A DNA stretch of 64,000 nucleotides from Firmicutes bacterium UBA3553 (lineage in GTDB: Bacteria > Bacillota > Clostridia > Tissierellales > Sedimentibacteraceae), in NCBI GenBank assembly GCA_002381185.1, contig DFOA01000020.1, positions 280,006 to 344,005 of the forward strand, in the 5' to 3' direction. Positions 25,485 through 34,299 of the stretch are shown piece by piece (position 1 is the stretch's first letter; the number at the start of each line of letters is the position of its first letter). A model generated the notes under the pieces. It ran no database searches and was not told the DNA's origin. It saw nothing but the letters and a program-made list of their open reading frames with translations. The position numbers were made by a program, and so were the translations under genes.

Positions 25485-26900
25485 TTATGCTTCTGCCTCC
25501 TCTTTTTCTTTAAAAATTGCAAAACCTGTAACAGCATATATAATTGCCATTATTGGACACAAGAAGCAGAAGAATGCATAAGGTGCATATGTAAATACCT
25601 CTATCCCTAAAACTCCTGTTATAAATACTCCTGTTGTTGACCAAGGCACCAAGTATGCAAAGATTGTACCTCCATCTTCAAGAGTTCTTGATAATACAGT
25701 CCTGCTTACTTTAAATTCTTTAAATGCATTTTTCATTATTTGTCCCGTTAAAATAATGGCTATATATTGACTTGCGCATAGAATTGTTACTATGAGGCTT
25801 ATGATAAGCGTAGTAACAATTAAAGCCGCATTAGAATTAATTATCTTGTTCAGCTTGGTTAAAACTACACTTAACACACCAATTCTTTGCAGTATTTCTC
25901 CTAACCCAACCGCTAAAAATGCTAAAGCTGTAGCCCCCATCATTCCAAGCATTCCACCTCTTGATAATAGTTTATTTATTTCCGGAATATCAGTATTGAT
26001 TGTAAATCCTGAACCCAATGCATTCATAATTGTTTTAAAATCATAATTGCCGCTTTGAAAAATAAATGCTGCTATTGTCCCCAATAAAGCACTTGAAACT
26101 AAAGCTATGACAGGAGGTACCTTTTTAACAGCTAAAACAATAGTAAATACGGGTACTATTAACAGTATGGGGCTAATATTAAAATTGGCTGCCAAAGCTT
26201 CCTTAATATTATTTATAACAGACATATCCAAATTAACGGTTCTATATTGCATACTTATTATAAAATACAAAACAGCAGATATTAACATAGCCGGAATTGT
26301 AGTATACAGCATGGATCTGACATGGTCAAATACATTGGCATCTGCGACAGCTGCGGCTAAATTAGTTGAATCAGAAAAAGGTGACAGTTTATCTCCAAAT
26401 ACAGAACCTGAAACTATCATACCTGCAGTAATACCTGGATTAATGTTTAGTCCGATACCTATTCCCATAAATGCAACACCTAAAGTAGAAATAGCAGAAT
26501 AGGAACTTCCGGTAAAAAACGATAGTATACAACATATGGCAAAACTTGCAACTAAAAATGTAGCCGGTGTTAATATACTAAGTCCATAATATATTATAGT
26601 GGGCACTATACCTGATACAATCCAGGAACCTATAACTGCTCCGACCGACATTAGTATCATTGCAGCTAAAATAACATTACTGCAGCCGTCAAGAAAAAAA
26701 CCGTCTATTTCCTTAATACTATAACCACTTAATAACCCAACAATAGCAGCTGCTACAATCGAAAGCAAAAAAACTACTTGTGTCGAAATCTTAAATATGC
26801 CGAATCCCCCTATAAATATTACAGCCAGTGCTATCATACATAATAAGGCTAAACTAAAACTTATTTCTTTATCTTTTTTTACATTTTGATCTTGATTCAT
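25485..26900 (-). CDS. NhaC family Na+/H+ antiporter-like transporter
   Basis: A 471-residue protein with about 11-12 membrane segments. GVAFMGIGIGLNINPGITAGMIVSGSVFGDKLSPFSDSTNLAAA is the signature region of the NhaC family. Members exchange Na+ with H+ or with organic acids (malate/lactate in MleN-like proteins). As last gene of the hydantoinase operon it may import the substrate or export a product in exchange for Na+ or H+; this is inference from context. The start ATG 26900 has GGAGG 7 bases upstream. The 101-base gap before it has no sigma-54 site. Confidence 0.85.
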   Translation of the reverse strand: MNQDQNVKKDKEISFSLALLCMIALAVIFIGGFGIFKISTQVVFLLSIVAAAIVGLLSGYSIKEIDGFFLDGCSNVILAAMILMSVGAVIGSWIVSGIVPTIIYYGLSILTPATFLVASFAICCILSFFTGSSYSAISTLGVAFMGIGIGLNINPGITAGMIVSGSVFGDKLSPFSDSTNLAAAVADANVFDHVRSMLYTTIPAMLISAVLYFIISMQYRTVNLDMSVINNIKEALAANFNISPILLIVPVFTIVLAVKKVPPVIALVSSALLGTIAAFIFQSGNYDFKTIMNALGSGFTINTDIPEINKLLSRGGMLGMMGATALAFLAVGLGEILQRIGVLSVVLTKLNKIINSNAALIVTTLIISLIVTILCASQYIAIILTGQIMKNAFKEFKVSRTVLSRTLEDGGTIFAYLVPWSTTGVFITGVLGIEVFTYAPYAFFCFLCPIMAIIYAVTGFAIFKEKEEAEA

Positions 26901-27001
26901 GATATCCTCCAAATAAATAGTATTTTTTTAATAAATAATGTAATGATAAATTTTTTTAGCCTATTTTAATAATATTGACTTCTATTAATGTTCATTTAGT
27001 A

Positions 27002-28768
27002 TTAATTAATTTCCCTAAACCTATTTGTTTCTTCGTAATTTATATCTAATGCCTCCGGGTCAATTATTACCCCATATTTTCTTTTAGCATTTTCTATTGA
27101 TACTAATCCCATTACGACATCCTCTTTAACATTTTCCATATTTCTTTCAAATGGATTGCCATAGCCGCCGCCGCTTGCCGTAATACACGTTATAGTATCT
27201 CCGTAGTTTAAGAAAATTACATCTCCCATTGCATAATCCAGAATTTTTTCATTTTCCTTGCCTTCATTTATAATCCACTTGCTTGTTTCACCCGGAAGAC
27301 CGCCAAATAACCCTTGCGGAGGAATTTTGGATTTCTGGGAAACATGAGAGAATATTCCGTCATAACCCATTAGAATCCATTTTCTTCTTTGAGAAAATCC
27401 GCTTCTATATTTTCCGGCACCTTCCGAATCAGGTAATATAGATCTCTCTATGAATAACATTGGAGCTTCTATTTCCTGTGCTTCTAATGGTGGTATAGGG
27501 CAATTAGTGACGTGGCAGGACATGATTGTTACTCCGTCACTGTCAGATCTGGCCCCCAGGCCCCCAGGCACAATTTCTCCCCAATATTGTCTATGATTGA
27601 CTTCTCCTCCTCTTGGATGAGTTTCTAAGTTTGTACCTGAACAAAAGTCATAATTCGTACCGCATGAATCTGCCATAACTTTATCTGGTATTGCCTGCGC
27701 CATAGCACCCATTATTAAATCTACCAGTATATGATCCGTCACCATTCTCTGGAAGCATCCGATAGGCATAGTACAGTTAACTAATGTACCTTCCGGAGCT
27801 ATTACACTTATAGGTCTATGGCATCCCTGGTTTGTAGGTATATAAGCATTAGTTATACATCTCATAGCATAGTATGTTGCAGAAATGGTCGCAGAAAGCG
27901 GTGAATTTATAGGTCCTCTAATTTGTTTATCAGTTCCGGTGTAGTCAAATGTAATATTATCTCCTTCAACAGTCACTGTTAATTTTAAGGTATATGGACC
28001 TCCTTCAAATCCATCATCAAGTATTTTTTCCTCATGTTCATATCTGCCATCTTTAATCAGCATGATTTCATTTCGGGTTAATTTTTCGGAATAGTTCAAT
28101 AAATCCTCAACCACTTCATTAATTAAATTCAGCCCGTACTTATTGACTATCTGTCTGAACCCTTTGATACCTATATTGCACGCAGATATTTGAGCCATCA
28201 AGTCACCTTTCATGTCTCTTGGATTTCTTGTGTTATTCAAAATTACTTTCCATAAGGATTCATTTCTGATGCCTTTGTCATATAGCTTTATAGGTTCCAT
28301 TAAAAAACCTTCCTGCCATATCTCAACAGTCCATGAATCACCTGTCCATACTCCTCCAACATCCTTGTGATGAAGCATCGTTACCGAAAATGCAATCAGG
28401 TCATTATTGTCAGAAAAAACAGGTGCAATCATAATTAAATCCTTCGTATGGTGGCTTCCTAAGGATTGTCCTCCTGCATAAGGATGATTTGTCAATATTA
28501 AATCACCAGGATGCAGATCCTCTTTTGCAAAATATTTTGTAAGTACGGTATTTAAACAAGGACCTAAACAGTTAAGATGTATAGGAACGTTTGCACCTTC
28601 AGCCAAAAGTCTTCCTTGATCATCAAAAATTGCTGATGAACAATCCATCATTTCCTTTACAATGGTAGAATAACTGCTTCTTACCATTGTTGCTGACATC
28701 TGTTCAGCAACGGAACGTAGTGCATTATTTATAACTTCCAGTAAAATCGCATTTGCCATTTGGTTCAC
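27002..28768 (-). CDS. hyuB: hydantoinase B/oxoprolinase family protein
   Basis: A 588-residue subunit of the HyuB family. It begins with the typical NAILLEVINNALRSVAEQMSATMVRSSYSTIVKEMMD, followed by NHPYAGGQSLGSHHTKD, RNPRDMKGDLMAQISACNIG and SGGGYGNPFERN. HyuA and HyuB together form ATP-dependent ring-opening or carboxylating enzymes: hydantoinases, 5-oxoprolinase and related carboxylases. The exact substrate cannot be told from sequence. It sits 5 bases after hyuA, so translation is probably coupled. Confidence 0.9.
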   Translation of the reverse strand: MNQMANAILLEVINNALRSVAEQMSATMVRSSYSTIVKEMMDCSSAIFDDQGRLLAEGANVPIHLNCLGPCLNTVLTKYFAKEDLHPGDLILTNHPYAGGQSLGSHHTKDLIMIAPVFSDNNDLIAFSVTMLHHKDVGGVWTGDSWTVEIWQEGFLMEPIKLYDKGIRNESLWKVILNNTRNPRDMKGDLMAQISACNIGIKGFRQIVNKYGLNLINEVVEDLLNYSEKLTRNEIMLIKDGRYEHEEKILDDGFEGGPYTLKLTVTVEGDNITFDYTGTDKQIRGPINSPLSATISATYYAMRCITNAYIPTNQGCHRPISVIAPEGTLVNCTMPIGCFQRMVTDHILVDLIMGAMAQAIPDKVMADSCGTNYDFCSGTNLETHPRGGEVNHRQYWGEIVPGGLGARSDSDGVTIMSCHVTNCPIPPLEAQEIEAPMLFIERSILPDSEGAGKYRSGFSQRRKWILMGYDGIFSHVSQKSKIPPQGLFGGLPGETSKWIINEGKENEKILDYAMGDVIFLNYGDTITCITASGGGYGNPFERNMENVKEDVVMGLVSIENAKRKYGVIIDPEALDINYEETNRFREIN

Positions 28769-28773
28769 ATCCT

Positions 28774-30828
28774 TTACTTATTAATATTTGTATACATTAT
28801 GATATTTTTTAAGTTGTCTATTTCTGCTGTGTGATTTGGATACACAACTACAGTTGCGCCCATTTCTGCAATAATGGCAGGTCCGGTTATTTTTTCTCCA
28901 AAATCAAGAGAACTTCTATCTATTACAGGAACGTTATATTCTTTTCCGTTAAATACAACCGTACCAAATACTTGCTGTTTTTCACCCTTTTGTTTTATTT
29001 CTTTTGCATTATTTACTAAATCAGGTTTTGCAAATGTTCCAACTGCACTAACTCTGTAGTTAACAAACTCTATTGGATCCTCTTTCATACAATGTCCATA
29101 AGCCTGTTCATGCAAATTATGAAATCTTTCTATCATGTCCTCAATATCCTGATTGTTTAATATCTTACGAGGTAATGGAACGCTAATCTCAAAAGCCTGA
29201 CCGAAGTATCTCATATCACACGTTCTTATTAAAACACGGTTTTCCTCAGACACATCCTGTTTCTTAAGTTCATCAATACCCTGTTTATCAAGTTTTTTAT
29301 ATATATCGTTTAAATTATCTGAATTTATTTGTTCTTTAGTCAAAAGCCTCGTATATACACAATCATATTTAATATCTGACAAAACCAATCCTAATGCACA
29401 GAATGTCCCCGGTGAATACGGAACTATGACCTTTGGTATCTCAAGATCCTCGGCTAACTTACCTGCATGCAGACCACCGGCTCCGCCAAATGCCACAAGT
29501 GTAAATTCTCTGGGATCATAACCTTTTTGAACAGAAACAAATTTTATGGCTCGTATCATATTGGAATTAACAACATCAATTATACCTTCTGCTGCCTGCA
29601 TAGTATCAATTTCTAAAGGATCTGCAACATATTTTTTTATAGCCTCTTTTGTTCTTTCCATGGCATTTTCTAAATTTTCTTCGAATATTTCAGGTCTGAT
29701 TCTTCCGGTAACCAGATTGGCATCTGTTACAGTAGGCTTTTCTCCTCCTTTTCCATAGCACACGGGGCCAGGTTCCGCACCTGCGCTTTTCGGTCCTACC
29801 TTTAATGCCCCGCCGTCATCGCACCAAGCAATACTTCCTCCTCCAGCTCCAATAAAACTTAGATCTGCCGTAGGTATACTAATAGGATATCCTTCTACAC
29901 TATTCTCCGTGGTGAATTTAATTATATTATTTTGTATTAATGCAACATCGCAACTGGTTCCGCCCATATCAAGTGTTATTATATTTTTTTCACCAGCCAT
30001 TTGACTCAGGTAATTTGCAGCTATTAGCCCGGCTATAGGTCCTGACTCCGACACTGAAACGGGTCTTTTTAATGCCGAGTCAAATGTCATGATTCCGGCA
30101 TTACCCTGCATCATATAACAGTTTGCATTAATCTCGCTCTTTTCCATTTCATTTTCAAAATCTAAAATATGAGAATCCATATTCGGCATCATGTAAGCAT
30201 TTATCACTGTTGTAGATGTTCTTTCATATTCTCTGAACTGAGGGTTAATTTCTGCAGAAATAGATACATATACTTCAGGCCATTCCCTCTTTATTATTTC
30301 TTTTATTTTAAATTCATGCTCGGGATTTGCATATGAATGCATTAAACAAACCGCTATTGCCCTGATATTTTTACATTTTAGATTTTCAATGATATCTATT
30401 ACCTCTTGCTCATTTACAGGCTCAAGTTCTCGTCCAAGAAAATTCATTCTTTCTGAAACTTCAAATCTCAAATTTCGCTTTACTAAAGGTTCAGGTTTTT
30501 CAATATAAATATCATATATATTTTCACTTCTGTATGCTCTGCCTATTTCCAATACATCTTTAAAACCCTTAGTTGTAATTAAAGCCGTAGCTTCACTTTC
30601 TTTTTGTGCTATCATATTGACAACTATGGTAGTTCCGTAAATCAGTTCTTTAATTTCCTGAGGTATAATTTTGCATTCATCAACTATCTTGCTTATACCT
30701 TTGTTTATACCCTTTAACAGTTCTTTAGGTGTGGTAGGTGTCTTTGTATAATAAACCTTGCCACTCTCAACATTTGTAAGCACAACATCTGTATTAGTAC
30801 CGCCTGTATCAATTCCTATCCTATACAT
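28774..30828 (-). CDS. hyuA: hydantoinase A/oxoprolinase family protein (ATPase subunit)
   Basis: A 684-residue subunit. The N-terminal ATP-binding motif is RIGIDTGGTNTDVVL (3-17), and a second phosphate motif, TLDMGGTSCDVALI, lies near 284-297. FVGGGSIAW-like (FIGAGGGSIAW), GPKSAGAEPGPVCYGKGG and DANLVTGR are diagnostic of the HyuA/oxoprolinase A family. It should hydrolyse ATP to activate a lactam or imide, with HyuB. It lies 18 bases after the AlaDH/PNT-like gene and 5 before hyuB. Confidence 0.91.
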   Translation of the reverse strand: MYRIGIDTGGTNTDVVLTNVESGKVYYTKTPTTPKELLKGINKGISKIVDECKIIPQEIKELIYGTTIVVNMIAQKESEATALITTKGFKDVLEIGRAYRSENIYDIYIEKPEPLVKRNLRFEVSERMNFLGRELEPVNEQEVIDIIENLKCKNIRAIAVCLMHSYANPEHEFKIKEIIKREWPEVYVSISAEINPQFREYERTSTTVINAYMMPNMDSHILDFENEMEKSEINANCYMMQGNAGIMTFDSALKRPVSVSESGPIAGLIAANYLSQMAGEKNIITLDMGGTSCDVALIQNNIIKFTTENSVEGYPISIPTADLSFIGAGGGSIAWCDDGGALKVGPKSAGAEPGPVCYGKGGEKPTVTDANLVTGRIRPEIFEENLENAMERTKEAIKKYVADPLEIDTMQAAEGIIDVVNSNMIRAIKFVSVQKGYDPREFTLVAFGGAGGLHAGKLAEDLEIPKVIVPYSPGTFCALGLVLSDIKYDCVYTRLLTKEQINSDNLNDIYKKLDKQGIDELKKQDVSEENRVLIRTCDMRYFGQAFEISVPLPRKILNNQDIEDMIERFHNLHEQAYGHCMKEDPIEFVNYRVSAVGTFAKPDLVNNAKEIKQKGEKQQVFGTVVFNGKEYNVPVIDRSSLDFGEKITGPAIIAEMGATVVVYPNHTAEIDNLKNIIMYTNINK

Positions 30829-30846
30829 TTTCTCACCTCTAATTAA

Positions 30847-31962
30847 CTATTTATTTTTTAAATAATAATCTAAAGAAGACTTTACCAGAGATCTTTCGTA
30901 CATATTTTTGCTGTTAATATTCAGGTTTTGTAAACCTTTAGCCAGTAAAACGTCTAAAAACGGTAGAAGCTGTCTTCCATAAATCCTCATGCAATCCTTT
31001 GCATCAATACCAGGCCAGGCATTACAGCTTACAACAATCCTCCTGTTTTTACTACTGATTGATTTTGGTATAGTTTCATATAAAGCATCATCAGTTTCAA
31101 TGATAAATTTGTCCAATGTTCCTGTTGGTATTCCTTCAATTCCCTTGACCTGCATTGGATCAATTTTATCATTGTAAGGATCGGCAGTCAAATCAAGTAT
31201 TATAGCATGTTCAGGTAAATTTTTTATCATATCATTGCTCACTATAATCTTAGATGGGTCAGGTCTTTTACTTGCATCTACCAAAATATCTGTCTTTCCG
31301 ATTATTCTCTTCAAACTTTCGTTATTTTGTGTAATTGTTCTGGGAAGCATGTGTATCATGATTCCTTTTTCTGTTTCATCTGTCAGAAATTCTTTATCTC
31401 CTAACTCTTCAAACGCCTTAGCCGAATTTGCAGCTACTGCACCCAGCCCTATGATAGTTACATTTATTACTTTATTCTTAATGTTATCAAAATTATCAGT
31501 TCTCTTTCTTAACTCCTCAAAAGCTATGCGAGAACCCGCTCTTGATGTGCCTTTATAATTTACTAAAATTCTTTCGTTTTCGTCATTAGTCATGGAGTCC
31601 ATTGAAAAACAATTTATCTTTTTTTCTTCAAGCACTTTATTTCTTGTTTCTCTTGTTCCATAATGCAGCATAGATATCAATATTGAATCTTCCTTCATTA
31701 GATTGATTTCTTCTGTTTCAGGGCATCGCAGGACTATTATCATTTCTTTACTCAAAACATTTTCAAGCGATTCAAATTTAATCTTGTTATTTTTTTTAAT
31801 ATAATCTTCTGCTGTATACCCCAATCTTTGCCCATAACCTTCTTCAAGAAATATATCTACGTCATACTCCTTTAAACTATCGAAAAGTTCCGGTAGAAAA
31901 TCTCTTTTTTCACTATCCTCCTTATGCATTTTTGGAAATCCTATAGATTTTAACAGCCGCAT
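30847..31962 (-). CDS. AlaDH/PNT family NAD(P)-dependent dehydrogenase-like protein
   Basis: A 371-residue protein with the two-domain layout of alanine dehydrogenase and transhydrogenase alpha. The N-terminal domain includes MLHYGTRETRNKVLEEKKINCFSMDS; the Rossmann site is VTIIGLGAVAANSAKAF near residue 170, where GxGxxA replaces GxGxxG. It is shorter and more divergent than true alanine dehydrogenase, so the substrate may be another amino acid. As first gene of a sigma-54-driven hydantoinase operon it may process the amino acid released by ring opening; this is inference. ATG 31962 lies 7 bases after AGGAGG; an ATG 6 bases upstream sits too close. Confidence 0.75.
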   Translation of the reverse strand: MRLLKSIGFPKMHKEDSEKRDFLPELFDSLKEYDVDIFLEEGYGQRLGYTAEDYIKKNNKIKFESLENVLSKEMIIVLRCPETEEINLMKEDSILISMLHYGTRETRNKVLEEKKINCFSMDSMTNDENERILVNYKGTSRAGSRIAFEELRKRTDNFDNIKNKVINVTIIGLGAVAANSAKAFEELGDKEFLTDETEKGIMIHMLPRTITQNNESLKRIIGKTDILVDASKRPDPSKIIVSNDMIKNLPEHAIILDLTADPYNDKIDPMQVKGIEGIPTGTLDKFIIETDDALYETIPKSISSKNRRIVVSCNAWPGIDAKDCMRIYGRQLLPFLDVLLAKGLQNLNINSKNMYERSLVKSSLDYYLKNK

Positions 31963-32008
31963 ATACATTCCTCCTATCTATAAAATATATACATCTACTG
32001 TTAAATAA

Positions 32009-32024
32009 AGCAATAAACATGCCA
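32009..32024 (-). promoter_or_regulatory. sigma-54 promoter of the hydantoinase operon
   Basis: On the minus strand TGGCATGTTTATTGCT. GG and GC are 10 bases apart, a full match to the -24/-12 consensus. It lies 47 bases before the first start codon and is driven, presumably, by the enhancer-binding protein encoded at 33171. Confidence 0.93.
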
Positions 32025-32097
32025 ATATTGCATTCTATTATTAACCTTCAAATTCCAACGCTTAGAATTAATTCCTCCAAAAAAATTTCCTTAATAC

Positions 32098-32133
32098 TGT
32101 TGTTTTTATGTAACATGTTGTTTTTTTGCAACA
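32098..32133. promoter_or_regulatory. two abutting 18-bp dyads, probable enhancer sites
   Basis: TGTTGTTTTTATGTAACA (32098-32115) is followed without a gap by TGTTGTTTTTTTGCAACA (32116-32133). Each is an imperfect dyad GTTG-N8-CAAC. They lie at about -100 to -135 from the inferred sigma-54 start. Confidence 0.8.
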
Positions 32134-32220
32134 CTCTAAATCTAATCGTTACTAAAATAGGATAATATCATATGACTGCAAATACTCTTTTTAATATATT
32201 GTAATATATTTTTTATTAAT

Positions 32221-32251
32221 AGTTGTTTTTTTGCAACGCTTATGCTATATT
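32221..32251 (+). promoter_or_regulatory. promoter of the RpiR/activator genes with a third dyad over its -35 box
   Basis: A -35 box TTGTTT (32223-32228) and -10 box TATATT (32246-32251) are 17 bases apart. The third copy of the 18-bp dyad, AGTTGTTTTTTTGCAACG (32221-32238), covers the -35 box, which is the geometry of autorepression. Confidence 0.7.
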
Positions 32252-32286
32252 AAAGAAAACGTTATTTTGAAGGGGAGTTATAAAAT

Positions 32287-33147
32287 ATGGATTATAAGCA
32301 AAATTTCTTTGACAGACTTACTGACAATTCACTTAATTTAAACAATTATGAATTAACGTTAGCCAATTATATTAAAGAAAATTATAAAAAAATATCTTTC
32401 CTGGATATGATGGATGTATCAAAAATTTTAGCTATAGACCCTAAGCATATTAATTCTTATATAGAAAAAATAGGATACAAAGATTATGAGCAATTAAGAA
32501 ATGTTATAAGGGATTTTGCTATGTCGGAGTTGAGTTCAACAGATAGATTTGAATTTTCATTAATTAATATTAATCCCAAAATCAATAACATAAAAAATAT
32601 TATAATAAAAAAAGAAATCTCAAACTTAAATAAATTAATGGAAAGCTTTGACGAAGCAACATTCTGTACCGTTTTAGAAGAAATAATAAAAGCTCCTGAA
32701 ATAATAGTGGTAGGGACAAGAAGTTCAAGTATTATTGCTGAATATATTGAGCATATGTTTAACAGACTAGGCAAAAAAACTACTAAAATAATTTCAGGCG
32801 CGACTGACAACTTTAATAAATTTGCATTATTTGATGCTAATGCGCTGGTTCTATCTATAGGTTTCGCACGTTATCCAAAAGAAACCATCAGAACAGTAAG
32901 TTTTTTTAAGAAACATAATTTTAAAATAGTTTCTATAACAGATAATTTAATGTCCGCTCTCTCTCCTTTGTCTGACATCGTATTTACAATACCATGTGAG
33001 TCAATTTCTATTACAGACTTTTATGCTACTCCAATAAGTGTGATAAACATGATTATTGTGCTTTTAAGCCAAATTGACAAAGAAAGCTCCATAAGATACT
33101 TAAACAAGTATGAGGACATTGCAAAAGATTATGGATTTTATTTTTAG
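32287..33147 (+). CDS. MurR/RpiR family transcriptional regulator (HTH plus SIS domain)
   Basis: A 286-residue protein. The N-terminal 75 residues match the RpiR helix-turn-helix (ELTLANYIKENYKKISFLDMMDVSKILAIDPKHIN). A SIS domain follows from about residue 110, with IIVVGTRSSSIIAEYIEHMFNRLGKKTTKI and ALVLSIGFARYPKETI. RpiR SIS domains normally bind sugar phosphates, but this one regulates next to a hydantoinase operon, so its ligand may differ. GGGGAG lies 8 bases before the ATG. The next gene starts 23 bases after its stop, so the two are co-transcribed. Confidence 0.88.
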   Translation: MDYKQNFFDRLTDNSLNLNNYELTLANYIKENYKKISFLDMMDVSKILAIDPKHINSYIEKIGYKDYEQLRNVIRDFAMSELSSTDRFEFSLININPKINNIKNIIIKKEISNLNKLMESFDEATFCTVLEEIIKAPEIIVVGTRSSSIIAEYIEHMFNRLGKKTTKIISGATDNFNKFALFDANALVLSIGFARYPKETIRTVSFFKKHNFKIVSITDNLMSALSPLSDIVFTIPCESISITDFYATPISVINMIIVLLSQIDKESSIRYLNKYEDIAKDYGFYF

Positions 33148-33170
33148 TATGTAACTTATTGGAGGTTTAT

Positions 33171-34211
33171 ATGAAAAAATTTAATGTACTATTTGATGAA
33201 GAAAATTGTGCTATAATGCCGGAAGATTTCGGAGAATATAAAACCGAAAATATAATTACAACTAATAGTAAGATGATAGATATTATAAACATTTGTTTAA
33301 GAATTGCAAAATCTGATGCGCCTATTCTAATAACAGGAGATTCGGGAGTAGGAAAAGAGCTGCTTTCAGAACTGGTACATAAAAACAGCAAAAGAAAAAA
33401 AGAAACATTTGTAAAAGTAAATTGTGCTGCCATTGCGGATAACCTTAAAGAAGCTGAATTTTTTGGATATGAACCCGGCTCTTTTACTGGTGCATCAAAA
33501 TACGGTAAAAAAGGTTTAATAGAGTTATCACAAAATGGCACTCTTTTTCTGGATGAAATTGGTGAAATGCCTTTAAATCTTCAGTCAACACTCCTAAGGG
33601 TCTTGCAGGACGGAAAATTTGTCAGAGTCGGAGGCTATAAAGAGATTAAGTCCAATATACGTTTAATATGTGCAACAAATAAAAATTTAAAAAGCCTAGT
33701 AGATAAAGGATTATTTAGAAATGATCTATATTTCAGATTAAATGTAATTCCCATTACTATCCCTCCTTTGTCAGAAAGATTAGATGATATACCATTGCTT
33801 GCCTTGTATTTTTCAAATTACTTTAACAATCAATATAACTCAACAAAAAAGCTATCACGTGATTTAATAAACAGATTGATTTCTCAAAGCTGGAACGGCA
33901 ATATCAGAGAGTTAAAAAATACAATGGAACGATTAGTTCTTATATCATTAAACAATGTTATAACTATTGGTGATTTAAAATATGTAGGATCAATCAGTCA
34001 GAAGACTGATATAGAAGATCTTTCTAATTTTGAGACAAATAATTTTGAAATAAATAAGCCCTTAAAAAAACTAATTGAAGAATTTGAATTGGATATACTT
34101 AAAAGATCAGTTGATAAATACGGGAGTATCAGAAAAGCAGCAAAAGTATTAGATGTTACTCCTTCAACAATATCAAGAAAACTATCTAAAAACTACAATG
34201 AAAGTTCTTAA
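33171..34211 (+). CDS. sigma-54 enhancer-binding protein without an N-terminal sensor domain
   Basis: A 346-residue protein. Only about 30 residues precede the AAA+ domain (about 35-265), which has Walker A GDSGVGKE, the sigma-54 loop GSFTGA and LFLDEIGEMPL. A Fis-type helix-turn-helix ends the protein (SIRKAAKVLDVTPSTISRKL). Most enhancer-binding proteins carry a sensor or receiver domain first; here it is absent, and the SIS-domain regulator encoded just upstream could supply the signal. GGAGG lies 6 bases before ATG 33171. The likely target is the sigma-54 promoter at 32009. Confidence 0.9.
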   Translation: MKKFNVLFDEENCAIMPEDFGEYKTENIITTNSKMIDIINICLRIAKSDAPILITGDSGVGKELLSELVHKNSKRKKETFVKVNCAAIADNLKEAEFFGYEPGSFTGASKYGKKGLIELSQNGTLFLDEIGEMPLNLQSTLLRVLQDGKFVRVGGYKEIKSNIRLICATNKNLKSLVDKGLFRNDLYFRLNVIPITIPPLSERLDDIPLLALYFSNYFNNQYNSTKKLSRDLINRLISQSWNGNIRELKNTMERLVLISLNNVITIGDLKYVGSISQKTDIEDLSNFETNNFEINKPLKKLIEEFELDILKRSVDKYGSIRKAAKVLDVTPSTISRKLSKNYNESS

Positions 34212-34244
34212 TTTGTTGTTAAAGCTATGAAATAATATTATACT

Positions 34245-34283
34245 AGAACTAGGACTGCTGACTTTATTAGCAGTCCTAGTTCT
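34245..34283. terminator. bidirectional Rho-independent terminator
   Basis: AGAACTAGGACTGCT (34245-34259) and AGCAGTCCTAGTTCT (34269-34283) are perfect 15-bp arms. It lies between the convergent activator and EamA genes. Confidence 0.85.
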
Positions 34284-34299
34284 TAATTCAGAAAATCTA

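Noticed and set aside
26901..27001. Separate sigma-54 promoter for the NhaC gene
   Set aside because: No GG-N10-GC element is present in the gap.
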